A stretch of DNA of 64,000 bases from Nocardioides deserti (GCF_014266025.1 NZ_JACMYC010000004.1:1-64000); one strand, 5' to 3'. Positions 32,401 through 42,000 are shown, counted from the first letter of the stretch. Program-made: numbers and translations. The notes: generated by a model not told the origin, from the sequence alone.

Positions 32401-32462
32401 ACGCGCTGTCCGCACAACTACCGCGCCGTTCGAGCGGCGCGGTAGACGGCCGGACAGCGCGT
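32401..32462. terminator. Two-tier nested inverted repeat between convergent tetR and aminotransferase genes
   Basis: Outer arms 32401-32412 and 32451-32462 are perfectly complementary (12 bp). Inner arms 32419-32428 and 32435-32444 are also perfect (10 bp) with loop TTCGAG. Six unpaired bases lie on each side between the tiers. As it can fold identically on either strand, it suits a bidirectional terminator, though there is no T-run. Confidence 0.7.
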
Positions 32463-32487
32463 TACGCGCGACCTCGGCCCGGCCCGC

Positions 32488-33741
<1,254 letters not shown>

Positions 33742-33767
33742 CGTGCCTCCTTCGGGTCGCTCCCAGA

Positions 33768-33778
33768 TTGTCAGACAA
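33768..33778. promoter_or_regulatory. Perfect GntR/FadR-type palindrome upstream of the aminotransferase
   Basis: TTGTCAGACAA is an exact 5-1-5 palindrome matching the TNGTNNNACNA pattern of FadR-subfamily GntR operators. It lies 27 bases before the aminotransferase start and overlaps a GACAAT -10-like box on that strand. No GntR gene is in the window, so the regulator would be encoded elsewhere. Confidence 0.5.
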
Positions 33779-33910
33779 CCTGACGAACGTCCGCATCGGC
33801 GGGAAATTCGCGTCGCTCCCGATCGTGCGCGGGCGTCACCGGGCGGCCAAACCCGCGCGGCGTGGGCTCCCACGGGGATGGCGCCCCGGCCGCTCGGGTA
33901 TCGGGCGGCC

Positions 33911-34846
33911 ATGAGCAAGCCACGTCCCGGGGACGTCGTCGTGATCACCGGAGCCTCCAGCGGGATCGGCCGCGCCACCGCGCTCGCCGCCGCGCCGGAG
34001 GGCGTCCACCTCGTCCTGGTCGCCCGCGGGGTGGGGTCGCTGGACCTCGTGGCCGCCGAGTGCGACGACGCGGGCGCCGCCTCGACGATGGTGGTCCCGA
34101 CCGACGTCGGCGACGACGCGGCCGTCGAGGCGCTCGTCGACGCGGTGCTCGCGCGGCACGGGCGCATCGACGTGTTCGTCAACGCCGCCGGTGTCGTGGC
34201 CTACGGCCGCACCGAGGAGGTGCCGCAGGAGGTCTTCGACGGGGTGATGCGCACCAACCTGCTCGGCACCGCCAACGTCGCGCGCCACGTCGTACCCGTC
34301 CTCCGCGGGCAGGACGCCGGCACGCTCACCCTCGTCGGCTCGGTCATCGGCCACATCGCGGTGCCCGGCATGACGGCGTACGCCGTGAGCAAGTGGGGCG
34401 TGCGCGCGCTCGCCCGGCAGCTCAAGCTGGAGAACGCCGACAAGAAGGGCGTGACCATCTCCTACGTCGCCCCCGGCGGCGTCGACACCCCGATCTACCA
34501 GCAGGCGGCCAACTACGACGGCTTCGAGGGCCGCCCGCCGCCGCCCACCGCCAGCCCCGAGCGGGTCGCCGCGCAGATCCTGTCCCGGATCGGCCGCGAG
34601 GGCGCCCGGGCGCAGCTGCTGCTGAGCAACGAGGTGATCCGGTTCGGGTTCAGCGCGGTGCCGTTCGTCTACGACGCGATCATCGGCCCGTTCTTCCGGC
34701 ACGGCGCGATCGACCGGCTCCGCCCGGTCGAGCCCCACCCCGGCAACGTGCTGAGCCCCCGCCAGAGCGGCAACAAGCTGCACGGCGACCAGGGCAACGC
34801 GATCGTCGGCATCACCCGCAACGTGCTCACCCACCTGCGCGGGTGA
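33911..34846 (+). CDS. Short-chain dehydrogenase/reductase
   Basis: 311 residues. TGASSGIGRATAL at residues 13-25, NAAGV, catalytic S in LVGSVIGH and YxxxK in YAVSKWGV. The C-terminal part (about 225-311) is longer than a minimal SDR and includes a hydrophobic patch (IRFGFSAVPFVYDAIIGPFF), suggesting membrane association. The next gene begins seven bases after its stop, so the two are probably an operon in lipid or isoprenoid oxidation; substrate unknown. Confidence 0.87.
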   Translation: MSKPRPGDVVVITGASSGIGRATALAAAPEGVHLVLVARGVGSLDLVAAECDDAGAASTMVVPTDVGDDAAVEALVDAVLARHGRIDVFVNAAGVVAYGRTEEVPQEVFDGVMRTNLLGTANVARHVVPVLRGQDAGTLTLVGSVIGHIAVPGMTAYAVSKWGVRALARQLKLENADKKGVTISYVAPGGVDTPIYQQAANYDGFEGRPPPPTASPERVAAQILSRIGREGARAQLLLSNEVIRFGFSAVPFVYDAIIGPFFRHGAIDRLRPVEPHPGNVLSPRQSGNKLHGDQGNAIVGITRNVLTHLRG

Positions 34847-34853
34847 GGCGCGC

Positions 34854-36443
34854 GTGACCGAGACGTACGACGCCGTCGTCGTCGGCGCCGGCCCCAACGG
34901 ACTGGTCGCCGCGAACCACCTGCTCGACCAGGGCTGGTCAGTCCTCGTGCTCGAGGCCCAGCCCGACGTCGGGGGCGCGGTCAGCAGCGACCGCGAGCTG
35001 CACCCGGACTACGTCCACGACACGTTCAGCGCGTTCTACCCGCTGGCCGCCGGGTCGCCGACGATCCGCTCGTTCCACCTCGAGGACCACGGCCTGCGCT
35101 GGGCGCACAGCCCGGCGGTGCTCGGCCACTGCCTGCCGTCGGGGGAGTGGGCCACCCTCCACCGCGACCGCACCGTCACCGCTGCCCTCATGGACGCCCA
35201 GCACCCCGGTGACGGCGACGCCTGGCTCCGGCTGTGCGACACGTGGGACCGGATCGGCGACCAGGTCGTCGCCGCGCTGCTCACGCCGTTCCCGCCGGTG
35301 CGGCCCGCGCTCGGCGCGCTCGCCCGGCTGCCGCGGGTCGGTGGCCTGGAGTTCGTCCGCGACCTGCTGATGCCGGTGGTCGACCTCGGCCGGCACCGCT
35401 TCGGCGGCGCCGCGCCGCGGATCCTGCTCGCCGGCAACGCCGGCCACTCCGACATCCCGCTCGGCGCGCCCGGCTCCGGCCTGATGGGCCTGCTGCTGAC
35501 CATGCTCGGCCAGACCGTCGGCTACCCGGTGCCGGAGGGCGGCGCCGGCATGCTCACCCAGGCGATGGCCTCGCGGGTCCGCGCCCTCGGCGGCACGATC
35601 CGCTGCGACGCCGAGGTGACACGCATCGAGGTCGAGCGCGGCCGGGCCGTCGCCGTACGCACCCGCGATGGCGAGCGGTACGCCGTGCAGCACGCGGTCG
35701 TCGCCGACGTCGCGGCGCCGCACCTCTACGGCGGGCTCGTCGCCGCCGACGACCTGCCGGCCAGCACCATGCGCAAGATGGAGTCCTTCGAGATGGATCC
35801 CGGCACCGTCAAGGTGGACTGGGCGCTCGACGGACCGGTGCCGTGGAAGTCCGAGCCGCCGCACGCGCCCGGCACCTTCCACGTGGCCGACTCGGTCGAG
35901 CAGATGTCCGAGGCGCTCCACCACGTCAACAGCCGCACCGTGCCGGCCAAGCCCTTCATGCTCGCCGGCCAGATGACCACCTCCGACCCGACCCGGTCGC
36001 CGGCCGGCACCGAGTCGCTGTGGGCCTACACCCACGTGCCGCAGGACATCGCCCGCGACCTCGGCGACGACCCGGTCACCGGCCGGTGGGACGAGGGGGA
36101 GTGCGAGCGGTTCGCCGACCGGATGCAGGCCCGGATCGAGGAGCTCGCCCCCGGCTTCGGGTCCAAGGTCGTCGCCCGCCGGGTGCTCGGCCCGCACGAG
36201 ATGCAGGCCCGCAACGCCAACCTCATCGGCGGCGCGCTCAACGGCGGCACCTCCCAGCTGCACCAGGAGCTGGTCTTCCGGCCGATCCCCGGCCTCGGCC
36301 GGTCCGAGACGCCCGTGAAGGGCCTCTACCTCGGTTCGGCCTCCGCCCACCCCGGCGGCGGCGTCCACGGCGCCTGCGGCATGAACGCCGCCCGCGCCGC
36401 CGTCGTCCACCGCCGGATCCGCCGGGTCGTCAACGGCCGCTGA
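34854..36443 (+). CDS. Phytoene dehydrogenase-like FAD-dependent oxidoreductase
   Basis: 529 residues from GTG 34854. An N-terminal FAD dinucleotide motif VVVGAGPNGLVAANHLL and LEAQPDVGGAVSS follow the CrtI/amine-oxidase-like pattern. GYPVPEGGAGMLTQAMASRVRALGG is the conserved substrate-side segment, and GLYLGSASAHPGGGVHGACGMNAARAA closes the FAD site. The PYROXD2-like branch of this family is widespread in actinobacteria outside carotenoid clusters, and no crtB or crtE is nearby, so carotenoid desaturation is only one possibility. Confidence 0.85.
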   Translation: MTETYDAVVVGAGPNGLVAANHLLDQGWSVLVLEAQPDVGGAVSSDRELHPDYVHDTFSAFYPLAAGSPTIRSFHLEDHGLRWAHSPAVLGHCLPSGEWATLHRDRTVTAALMDAQHPGDGDAWLRLCDTWDRIGDQVVAALLTPFPPVRPALGALARLPRVGGLEFVRDLLMPVVDLGRHRFGGAAPRILLAGNAGHSDIPLGAPGSGLMGLLLTMLGQTVGYPVPEGGAGMLTQAMASRVRALGGTIRCDAEVTRIEVERGRAVAVRTRDGERYAVQHAVVADVAAPHLYGGLVAADDLPASTMRKMESFEMDPGTVKVDWALDGPVPWKSEPPHAPGTFHVADSVEQMSEALHHVNSRTVPAKPFMLAGQMTTSDPTRSPAGTESLWAYTHVPQDIARDLGDDPVTGRWDEGECERFADRMQARIEELAPGFGSKVVARRVLGPHEMQARNANLIGGALNGGTSQLHQELVFRPIPGLGRSETPVKGLYLGSASAHPGGGVHGACGMNAARAAVVHRRIRRVVNGR

Positions 36444-36468
36444 CCTCGAGGTCCCACGGGCGACCACG

Positions 36469-36485
36469 CGTGGCGGACCGCCACG
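36469..36485. terminator. Short perfect stem between convergent genes
   Basis: CGTGGCGG (36469-36476) and CCGCCACG (36478-36485) are perfectly complementary with one base between them, in the 70-base gap between the flavoprotein gene and the convergent small acidic gene. Confidence 0.45.
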
Positions 36486-36513
36486 ACGGCAGGGCGGGGG
36501 TGCGGTGGGCCGG

Positions 36514-36678
36514 TCAGCCCTCGGTCAGGCCGGTCTCGTCACCGGTGCCGGCCTCGGCGGCCAGGCCGTCGCCGTCGGCCTGCTCGTCGAGCTGCTCCTG
36601 GACGTCGGCGAGCGCCTGCTGCTCCGGCTCGCGCTCGTGGCTGGGCTCGTTGGTCGTCTCGTCGGTGCTCTCGCTCAT
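36514..36678 (-). CDS. Small acidic protein (54 residues), unknown
   Basis: ATG 36678 to TGA at 36514-36516, with a near-consensus AGGAGG ribosome site seven bases upstream. The translation begins MSESTDETTNEPSHEREPEQ and continues with ALADVQEQLDEQADGDGLAA to a Gly/Glu-rich end. It is strongly acidic, has no hydrophobic core and is probably disordered. Short actinobacterial proteins of this type often accompany stress or envelope clusters, but no family is recognised. It lies 88 bases downstream of the DUF3618 gene on the same strand. Confidence 0.7.
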   Translation of the reverse strand: MSESTDETTNEPSHEREPEQQALADVQEQLDEQADGDGLAAEAGTGDETGLTEG

Positions 36679-36765
36679 GAGTCCTCCTGGGGTACGTCGG
36701 GTGGTAACGCGCGAAGCGGCGGCGCCCCGCAGGGCACCGCCGCTCGCGTGTGACAGGGACGGGCG

Positions 36766-37386
36766 TCAGCCCTGGACGTCGGAACGGACGTTCTCCGCCG
36801 ACGACTGGCCCTCGTCCTTGATCCGCTGGGCCGACTCGGTCGCGTTCTGCTTGGCCTCCTGGGCGACCTGGGTCGCCTGCTCCTTGACGTCCTGCGCCAG
36901 GGACTGGCCGGCGTCGCGGGCCTCGTCGAGGAGGGGCTGTCCCTTCTCCTTCGCCGTCTCGATCGTCGAGTGGGCGAGGTCGGCCTCGGCCCTGCTCGAG
37001 GGGATGAGCGAGGAGATCACCAGCCCGGCGCCGAAGGCGACCAGCCCGGCGGCCAGGGGCGAGCCCTGGACCTGGCTGTGGGCGCTGCCGACGGCCGAGG
37101 ACGCGGCGCCGCGGACGTCGGGCGTCGACATGTCCGAGGTGCTCGGCATCGAGCCGGAGACGCTGCTGCCCGCGGTGCTCGCCTTGTCCGCGACGGTGTC
37201 GCGGACGTCGGAGGCGGTGCCCATGATCTTGTCCCGCAGACCACCGACGCGGCTGCGGGCCGCAGCCTTGCGCCGCTCGACGATGGCCGAGGGGCTCACC
37301 CGGTCCTGCAGGGCGTCGAGGTCGCCGGCCATCCGGGCCCGGGTGTCCTCGATCTGGCTGTTCAGCTCTTCTGCGCTCTGGCCCAT
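36766..37386 (-). CDS. DUF3618 domain-containing protein with a coiled-coil tail
   Basis: 206 residues from ATG 37386 with AAGGAGG upstream. The N-terminal DUF3618 signature is SAEELNSQIEDTRARMAGDLDALQDRVSPSAIVERRK. One hydrophobic segment (SPLAAGLVAFGAGLVISSLIPSS, about residues 113-135) may span or touch the membrane. The remainder is an Ala/Gln/Lys-rich helical tail resembling LEA or apolipoprotein repeats. The gene overlaps the Holin-X gene by 25 bases, an unusually long coupling. Probable membrane-associated stress protein; no activity known. Confidence 0.8.
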   Translation of the reverse strand: MGQSAEELNSQIEDTRARMAGDLDALQDRVSPSAIVERRKAAARSRVGGLRDKIMGTASDVRDTVADKASTAGSSVSGSMPSTSDMSTPDVRGAASSAVGSAHSQVQGSPLAAGLVAFGAGLVISSLIPSSRAEADLAHSTIETAKEKGQPLLDEARDAGQSLAQDVKEQATQVAQEAKQNATESAQRIKDEGQSSAENVRSDVQG

Positions 37387-37841
37387 GCTGCGTCCTCCTT
37401 GAGGGTCTGCTGCGTCTGCGGCAGCTGCGGGTTGCTCTCCTTGAGGGCCTTGCGGCCGGTCAGGGCGAGGACGCCGGCCACGATCGCCCACACCCCCGTG
37501 ATGATCAGTGCCGATAGCTCGATCGGCATCCAGTTGTCGAGCAGGAACAGCACGGTCCACGACAGGAAGAAGAGGACGAAGTAGCCGGCCAGACCGGCCC
37601 CACCCAGCAGCCCGGCGCCCTTGCCGGCCTTGCTGAACTCCTCCTTCATCTCGGCCTTCGCGAGATCCATCTCCTGCTTGATCAGCGTCGTCAGGTCGTT
37701 GGTGACGTCGCTGACGATCTCGCCGAGGCTGCGCGGGTCGGCCGGCTCTCCGGGAGCGCGGTCGGCCTGCGGCGAGCTCCCGCTCGGCTGACCCTTGGGC
37801 TGGGCCGCCGGGTCGAACGGCTGGTGGGTCGGCTGGGTCAC
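37362..37841 (-). CDS. Actinobacterial Holin-X/phage-holin-like membrane protein
   Basis: 159 residues from GTG 37841. A Pro/Gln-rich N-terminus is followed by SLGEIVSDVTNDLTTLIKQEMDLAKAEMKEE, an amphipathic helix typical of the Holin-X (superfamily III) group, then two hydrophobic hairpin segments (about residues 78-102 and 112-130). Despite the family name there is no phage gene nearby; in actinobacteria it is a chromosomal envelope protein usually beside DUF3618, as here. Start overlaps the stop of the Ala-rich gene (GTGA). Confidence 0.85.
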   Translation of the reverse strand: MTQPTHQPFDPAAQPKGQPSGSSPQADRAPGEPADPRSLGEIVSDVTNDLTTLIKQEMDLAKAEMKEEFSKAGKGAGLLGGAGLAGYFVLFFLSWTVLFLLDNWMPIELSALIITGVWAIVAGVLALTGRKALKESNPQLPQTQQTLKEDAAWARAQKS

Positions 37842-38635
37842 GGCCGGTCCTCCGAGCTCAGGCCGCCCCCGCTGTAGCCGGTCTCGTTGCCGGACAGCTC
37901 CTCGCGGGAGGGCTGGGTCGGCTGGCCCGGCGTCGCGCTCGGCATCGGCGGGTTCGTCGTCGCCGTGCCGCTGGGCGGCTCGTCGTCGCCGGTCACGGCG
38001 CCGCCGGTCACGCCGACGTCGGTGCCGAGCGAGCCGGTGCCGGACGCGAACGCGCTGGTCTGCGTCGGAGGCGTCGGCGGAGAAGGCGGCATCGGGGCGG
38101 CGGGGATGGTCGGCGCGGTGGACGCGCTGGGTGCGGTCGGCGTGCTCGGCGCGGCAGCGGCGCCGGCGATGCCGTCGCCCGCCCCGCGGACCAGCCGGCC
38201 GGCGACCACGCCGGCGGCCAGGGCGCCGAGCAGGAACGTGCCGGGGCGCTGGCGCGCGAAACGGCGTACGTCGTCGAGCAGCTCGCCCGGCTCACGGCCG
38301 TCGAGGCGGCTGCTGAGCGAGCGGACCTGCTCGGCCGCCTGGCGGGTGAGGTCGGTGGCCAGGCCGGCGGGCGCCTGCTGGGCCATGCCGTCGAGGTCCT
38401 CGCCGAGGCTGCCGAGGGTGCTGACGAGGCGGTCGCGCTGGGTGCGCGCCTGCTCCTGGGCCTGGCTGGTGGCCTGGCCCAGGGCGTCGTTGACCACGCT
38501 CCTGGCCTGCTGGGCCGCCTGCCCGGCGACCTGCTTGGCCTCGTCGGCGGCGGTGCCCGCAACGTGGCGCCCCTCCTCCGCGGCGGTCGACGCGGCCTGC
38601 TGGGCACGGTCGGTCGCGCTGGTGTCGGTCGTCAT
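37838..38635 (-). CDS. Ala/Gln-rich envelope-stress-type protein with one membrane segment
   Basis: 265 residues from ATG 38635 with GGAGGA upstream. Residues 8-60 form an Ala-rich helical region (AADEAKQVAGQAAQQARSVV, repeated heptad-like). A conserved block RQAAEQVRSLSSRLDGREPGELLDDVRRFARQRPGTFLLGALAAGVVAGRLVRG then contains one transmembrane helix. The C-terminal third is Pro/Thr/Ser-rich, probably extended and exposed. First gene of the overlapping set with Holin-X and DUF3618. Function unknown; a role in envelope maintenance is inferred from the neighbours. Confidence 0.75.
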   Translation of the reverse strand: MTTDTSATDRAQQAASTAAEEGRHVAGTAADEAKQVAGQAAQQARSVVNDALGQATSQAQEQARTQRDRLVSTLGSLGEDLDGMAQQAPAGLATDLTRQAAEQVRSLSSRLDGREPGELLDDVRRFARQRPGTFLLGALAAGVVAGRLVRGAGDGIAGAAAAPSTPTAPSASTAPTIPAAPMPPSPPTPPTQTSAFASGTGSLGTDVGVTGGAVTGDDEPPSGTATTNPPMPSATPGQPTQPSREELSGNETGYSGGGLSSEDRP

Positions 38636-38751
38636 CTGTGTCCTCCCGGGTCGGGTTGATGTGCTTCCCCGGTGTCCGAGACGTCGCGGATCATCCTCAC
38701 CCCTGGGAAGGGGCGTCACCGTCCGCCCGACTGGGCACACGGCCAGGCTCG

Positions 38752-38827
38752 GCCCAGCCGGCGCAGGGTCAGCCCAGCCGGCGCAGGGTCAGCCCAGCCG
38801 GCGCAGGGTCAGCCCAGCCGGCGCAGC
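38752..38827. repeat. 20-bp tandem repeat (3.8 units) on the 3' end of the glycosyltransferase gene
   Basis: Unit GCCCAGCCGGCGCAGGGTCA is perfect at 38752, 38772 and 38792, with a 16-base partial copy at 38812-38827. On the minus strand each unit carries the last codons (LRRLG) and the stop codon of the gene that ends at 38809. Confidence 0.95.
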
Positions 38828-40257
38828 TCGGGCCACAGCCCCGACCAGCCGCCGGCGGGTTCGCGGCAGACGAGCACCGGTCGCCCCTGCTCGTCGTTGT
38901 CGAGGTCGACGCCGTTGTCGACGCGGGTGACCTCGACGAGCGATCCGCACCACGCCTCGAGGTCGGGGACCGGGTAGCCCAGGACCACGGCCGGCGCGTC
39001 GTCGACCGTCGGCGGCCCGAGGTCCCACAGCGAGTTGTGCCCGGAGTGGAGGGGTGCGTCGGGGAGCAGGCGCGCCACCGCGCCGGCCTGGCCGTAGTTG
39101 CCGGTCACGACGACCGCGTCCGGCCCGGCCTGTGCGAGGCCGGCCTCCACCGCGGCGACCAGGGCGGGCCACCCGACGGTCTCGCCGGCGTCGTAGTTCA
39201 CGTCGACCACCGGCGTCGCGTGCAGCCGCTCGACCGGCACCACCGGCAGGAACAGCACGGCGCCCACCACCGCGCCGAGCGCGAGCCCGGCAGCGAGGAC
39301 GGAGCGCCGCACCCGCGCGGCCCCGCGGCCGGCCCAGGCGGCGACGTCGACCGCGCCGGCGGCGACGAGCGGCACGTAGACGGGCGCGAGGTAGTACGGC
39401 TTGCCACCGGTCACCGTGAACATCGCGGCCAGGACGACCCAGGTCGCCAGCAGGAACCGCAGGTCCGGCGTCCGCGCGAGGCGCACCGCCCCGACGACTA
39501 CCAGCACCACGCCGACCGGCGGACCCACCAGCCCGGGCTGGGTCGCCCACAGCTCGACCAGGCCGGCGCTCGTGCCCGACCCGCCTGAGGCGATCGCCTC
39601 CGCGAGCTCGAGCTGCGGCCAGCCGTGGGCCTGCTGCCACAGCAGGTTCGGGGCCCAGAGGACCGCGGCGACCAGCCCGCCGGCGTACAGGTGGGCCGAG
39701 CGGAACGGGTGCCGCGGCCCCGCGACGAGCAGCGCCACCACGAGCGCGGCGGCGAGGAACACCGGCAGCGTCTTGATCTGCAGCCCCACCCCGAGGACGA
39801 GGCCGGCGGCCCACCACCAGCGCGGGTCGTCGAGCGCCCGCAGCACGAGCAGCAGCAGGCCGACCTGGACGAGGAGGTCGTACGTCGAGGTCGACACCAG
39901 GTGGCCGACCGCGAGCGTGACCGGGGCCAACCCGACGACCACGGCCGCGAGCACCTGCGCGGCCGCGCCCCCACCCAGGCGGCGTGCGACGAGGCCGGCC
40001 AGCCACGCGGTCGCGCCGGCGGCCAGTGCCGAGGGCAGGCGGAAGAGCCACAGGTGCCCGCCGGTGACGCCGTCCCACAGGTGCGCGAGGACCGGCACGA
40101 GCGGCGGCTGGTCGACGTACCCCCAGGCCGGGTGGCCGCCCACCAGGACGAAGTAGAGCTCGTCGCGGTGCGGGCCGTAGCCGTTCGCGGTGGCCAGCAG
40201 CAGGAGGGCGACGCCCGCCGCGACGAGCGCGAGCGGGCGGGTGGCGGGCGGGTGCAC
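38809..40257 (-). CDS. Membrane glycosyltransferase, GT39/ArnT-like
   Basis: 482 residues from GTG 40257. About ten to twelve hydrophobic segments. The first extracytoplasmic loop has GYGPHRDELYFVLVGGHPAWGYVDQPPLVP, where the acidic DE pair matches the catalytic loop of GT-C enzymes of the PMT/ArnT type. A soluble C-terminal domain begins at about residue 350 (VPVERLHATPVVDVNYDAGE). Role: transfer of a sugar from a polyprenyl-phosphate donor to an envelope acceptor outside the membrane; donor and acceptor unknown. The last codons are repeated in tandem downstream. Confidence 0.82.
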   Translation of the reverse strand: MHPPATRPLALVAAGVALLLLATANGYGPHRDELYFVLVGGHPAWGYVDQPPLVPVLAHLWDGVTGGHLWLFRLPSALAAGATAWLAGLVARRLGGGAAAQVLAAVVVGLAPVTLAVGHLVSTSTYDLLVQVGLLLLVLRALDDPRWWWAAGLVLGVGLQIKTLPVFLAAALVVALLVAGPRHPFRSAHLYAGGLVAAVLWAPNLLWQQAHGWPQLELAEAIASGGSGTSAGLVELWATQPGLVGPPVGVVLVVVGAVRLARTPDLRFLLATWVVLAAMFTVTGGKPYYLAPVYVPLVAAGAVDVAAWAGRGAARVRRSVLAAGLALGAVVGAVLFLPVVPVERLHATPVVDVNYDAGETVGWPALVAAVEAGLAQAGPDAVVVTGNYGQAGAVARLLPDAPLHSGHNSLWDLGPPTVDDAPAVVLGYPVPDLEAWCGSLVEVTRVDNGVDLDNDEQGRPVLVCREPAGGWSGLWPELRRLG

Positions 40258-40301
40258 GGCGTGACCCTAGGGCCGCCCGGGCCCCGCCGCGCGGGGTCAT
40301 G

Positions 40302-40338
40302 CCCGGGGGTTGTGCCCCGGGGGTTGTGTCCGGGGGTC
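40302..40338. repeat. 14-bp tandem repeat (about 2.6 units) ending on the KstD-like stop codon
   Basis: CCCGGGGGTTGTGC (40302) and CCCGGGGGTTGTGT (40316) are followed by a partial copy at 40330-40337 that runs into the TGA complement at 40337-40339. Confidence 0.85.
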
Positions 40339-41905
40339 AGGCGCCGAGCATCTCCCGCACCGCGAGCGACGCGAACACCATCGCCGAGCCGAGCGGAGCA
40401 CCAGGACCCGGGTAGACGCCGCCGAAGAGCGAGGCGGCCGCGTTGCCGGTGGCGTAGAGCCTGCCCAGCGGCTCTCCGTCCTCGCGGAGGACGCGCCCGG
40501 CGGCGTCGGTGACGAGCCCGCCCTTGGTGCCGAGGTCGGAGAGGACGAAGCGGGCCGCGTAGTAGGGCGGCTGGTCGCACGGCGTGAGCGCCTTGTTCGG
40601 CCCCTGCCCGCCGGCGAAGAACGTGTCGTACTCGTCCTCGCCGCGGCCGAAGTCCTCGTCCACGCCCGAGGCGCAGAAGCCGTTGAAGCGCTCGACGGTC
40701 TCCGTCAGCGCGTCGACGGGCAGGCCGGTCGCCTCCGCGAGCCCCGCGACGGTGTCGGCGCGCACCCAGGTGCCGGCGGCGAGGTGGGCGTCGTGGTCGC
40801 CCTCGGGGATGGCGATCGCCGGGAGCCGGCCGCCCTCGCGGGAGTCGAAGACGAACCACGACGGGATCCGCTCGGGTGCCTGCGCCATCACCCGGCCGAA
40901 CCGGTCGTAGGGCAGGCACTCGTTGCCGTAGCGCCGACCCGTCTGGTCGACCATCAGCCCGCTGCGGAAGCCGAGCGTGAACGCGCCCGCCCCGTCGGGC
41001 TGCTCGAGGCCGGGGCAGAACCAGCCGAGCCCGGAGTAGTCGGTGGCCGCGCCGAGCGTATCGGCCGCCGCGATCGGCTCGCCGGTGTTGGTGCCGTCGG
41101 GCGCCATCGTCCACGCCGCCGACCCCGGTACGCCGTGCTTGTCGCGCGCCGCGGCGTTCCGCTCGAAGCCGCCCGAGCCGAGCAGGACGCCGCGCCGGGC
41201 GCGGACCTGCACCGGCCCCTCGGGGCTCATGCCGACGACGCCGACGACCCTTGGGCACCCGTCCGGGCCCTCCTCGCTGAGCAGGCCGGTCACCGGCAGG
41301 CCGGTGCTGACCGTGCCGCCGTCGCGGACCAGCATCGCGGCGAGCCGCGCCACGAGCGCCTGCCCGCCGGTGAGCGTGCGCCGGCCCGGCTCGCCGGCCC
41401 GGTCGCGCTCGACGGGTGGCCGGACCCAGGCCGCGACCTGCTCGGGCAGCTCGTCGCGGCGGATCGCCGACGGCTGGATCGACCGACCGCCGGGGACCCG
41501 GCCGGGGGCGTCGTAGTACTCCGCGAACGGCACCCACTCGAAGTCCATCAGCTCGTCGGACTCCAGCTCCGCGACGAGGTCGGGCGCGTGCGCGAGGAAC
41601 GCCTCGACCTTCGCCCCGTCCGGGTCCTCCAGGATCGCGTCGAGGTAGTCCCGCGCGGCCTGGGTGGAGTCCGGCAGGCCGGCCCGCTGCTGCACCGCGC
41701 TGCCGGGCAGCCAGCACGCGCCGCCGGAGTAGGCCGACGTGCCGCCGAGGAGGCCGGTCTTCTCCAGGACGACGACCGAGAGGCCGGCGCGCGCCGCGAC
41801 GACCGCCCCGGTCAGGGCGCCACCGCCGGACCCGACCACGACGACGTCGTACTCCTGGCTGTCCTGGTCGCTGTCCTGGTCGATGCCCTCGCCGGTGCCG
41901 ATCAC
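40337..41905 (-). CDS. KstD-like FAD-dependent 3-ketosteroid delta1-dehydrogenase family protein
   Basis: About 522 residues from GTG 41905. FAD motif YDVVVVGSGGGALTGAVVAA, then LEKTGLLGGTSAYSGGACWLPG, FAEYYDAPGRVPGGRSI, GVLLGSGGFERN, and the C-terminal PPYYAARFVLSDLGTKGG and YPGPGAPLGSAMVFASLA follow the KstD family from end to end, including the active-site tyrosine region PPYY. Expected reaction: 1,2-desaturation of a 3-ketosteroid ring A. The perfect KstR-type operator upstream supports a steroid role. A related FAD-binding dehydrogenase of other substrate remains possible. Near the start a 12-base unit is duplicated (DQDS-DQDS). Confidence 0.8.
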   Translation of the reverse strand: MIGTGEGIDQDSDQDSQEYDVVVVGSGGGALTGAVVAARAGLSVVVLEKTGLLGGTSAYSGGACWLPGSAVQQRAGLPDSTQAARDYLDAILEDPDGAKVEAFLAHAPDLVAELESDELMDFEWVPFAEYYDAPGRVPGGRSIQPSAIRRDELPEQVAAWVRPPVERDRAGEPGRRTLTGGQALVARLAAMLVRDGGTVSTGLPVTGLLSEEGPDGCPRVVGVVGMSPEGPVQVRARRGVLLGSGGFERNAAARDKHGVPGSAAWTMAPDGTNTGEPIAAADTLGAATDYSGLGWFCPGLEQPDGAGAFTLGFRSGLMVDQTGRRYGNECLPYDRFGRVMAQAPERIPSWFVFDSREGGRLPAIAIPEGDHDAHLAAGTWVRADTVAGLAEATGLPVDALTETVERFNGFCASGVDEDFGRGEDEYDTFFAGGQGPNKALTPCDQPPYYAARFVLSDLGTKGGLVTDAAGRVLREDGEPLGRLYATGNAAASLFGGVYPGPGAPLGSAMVFASLAVREMLGA

Positions 41906-41922
41906 CGGGCGATCGTGGCGGC

Positions 41923-41936
41923 TAGAACGTGTTCTA
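41923..41936. promoter_or_regulatory. KstR-type operator
   Basis: TAGAACGTGTTCTA is a perfect 14-bp palindrome matching the published KstR consensus TNNAACNNGTTNNA at every fixed position. It lies 17 bases upstream of the KstD-like start codon. The kstR gene is not in the window. Regulation of this gene is inferred; hrpA on the other side (start 42001) could also be affected. Confidence 0.7.
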
Positions 41937-42000
41937 CGCAACCAGCCGTCCCGGTCTCGGGATGCGTCGTCGACCAGGGGGCTGGGATGATGGGGCGGTT

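Noticed and set aside
37362..37841. Prophage indicated by a holin-like gene
   Set aside because: Holin-X proteins are chromosomal in actinobacteria and no phage structural, integrase or lysis gene is nearby.
38752..38827. CRISPR array
   Set aside because: Units are directly adjacent with no spacers and there are no cas genes; it is a simple tandem repeat.
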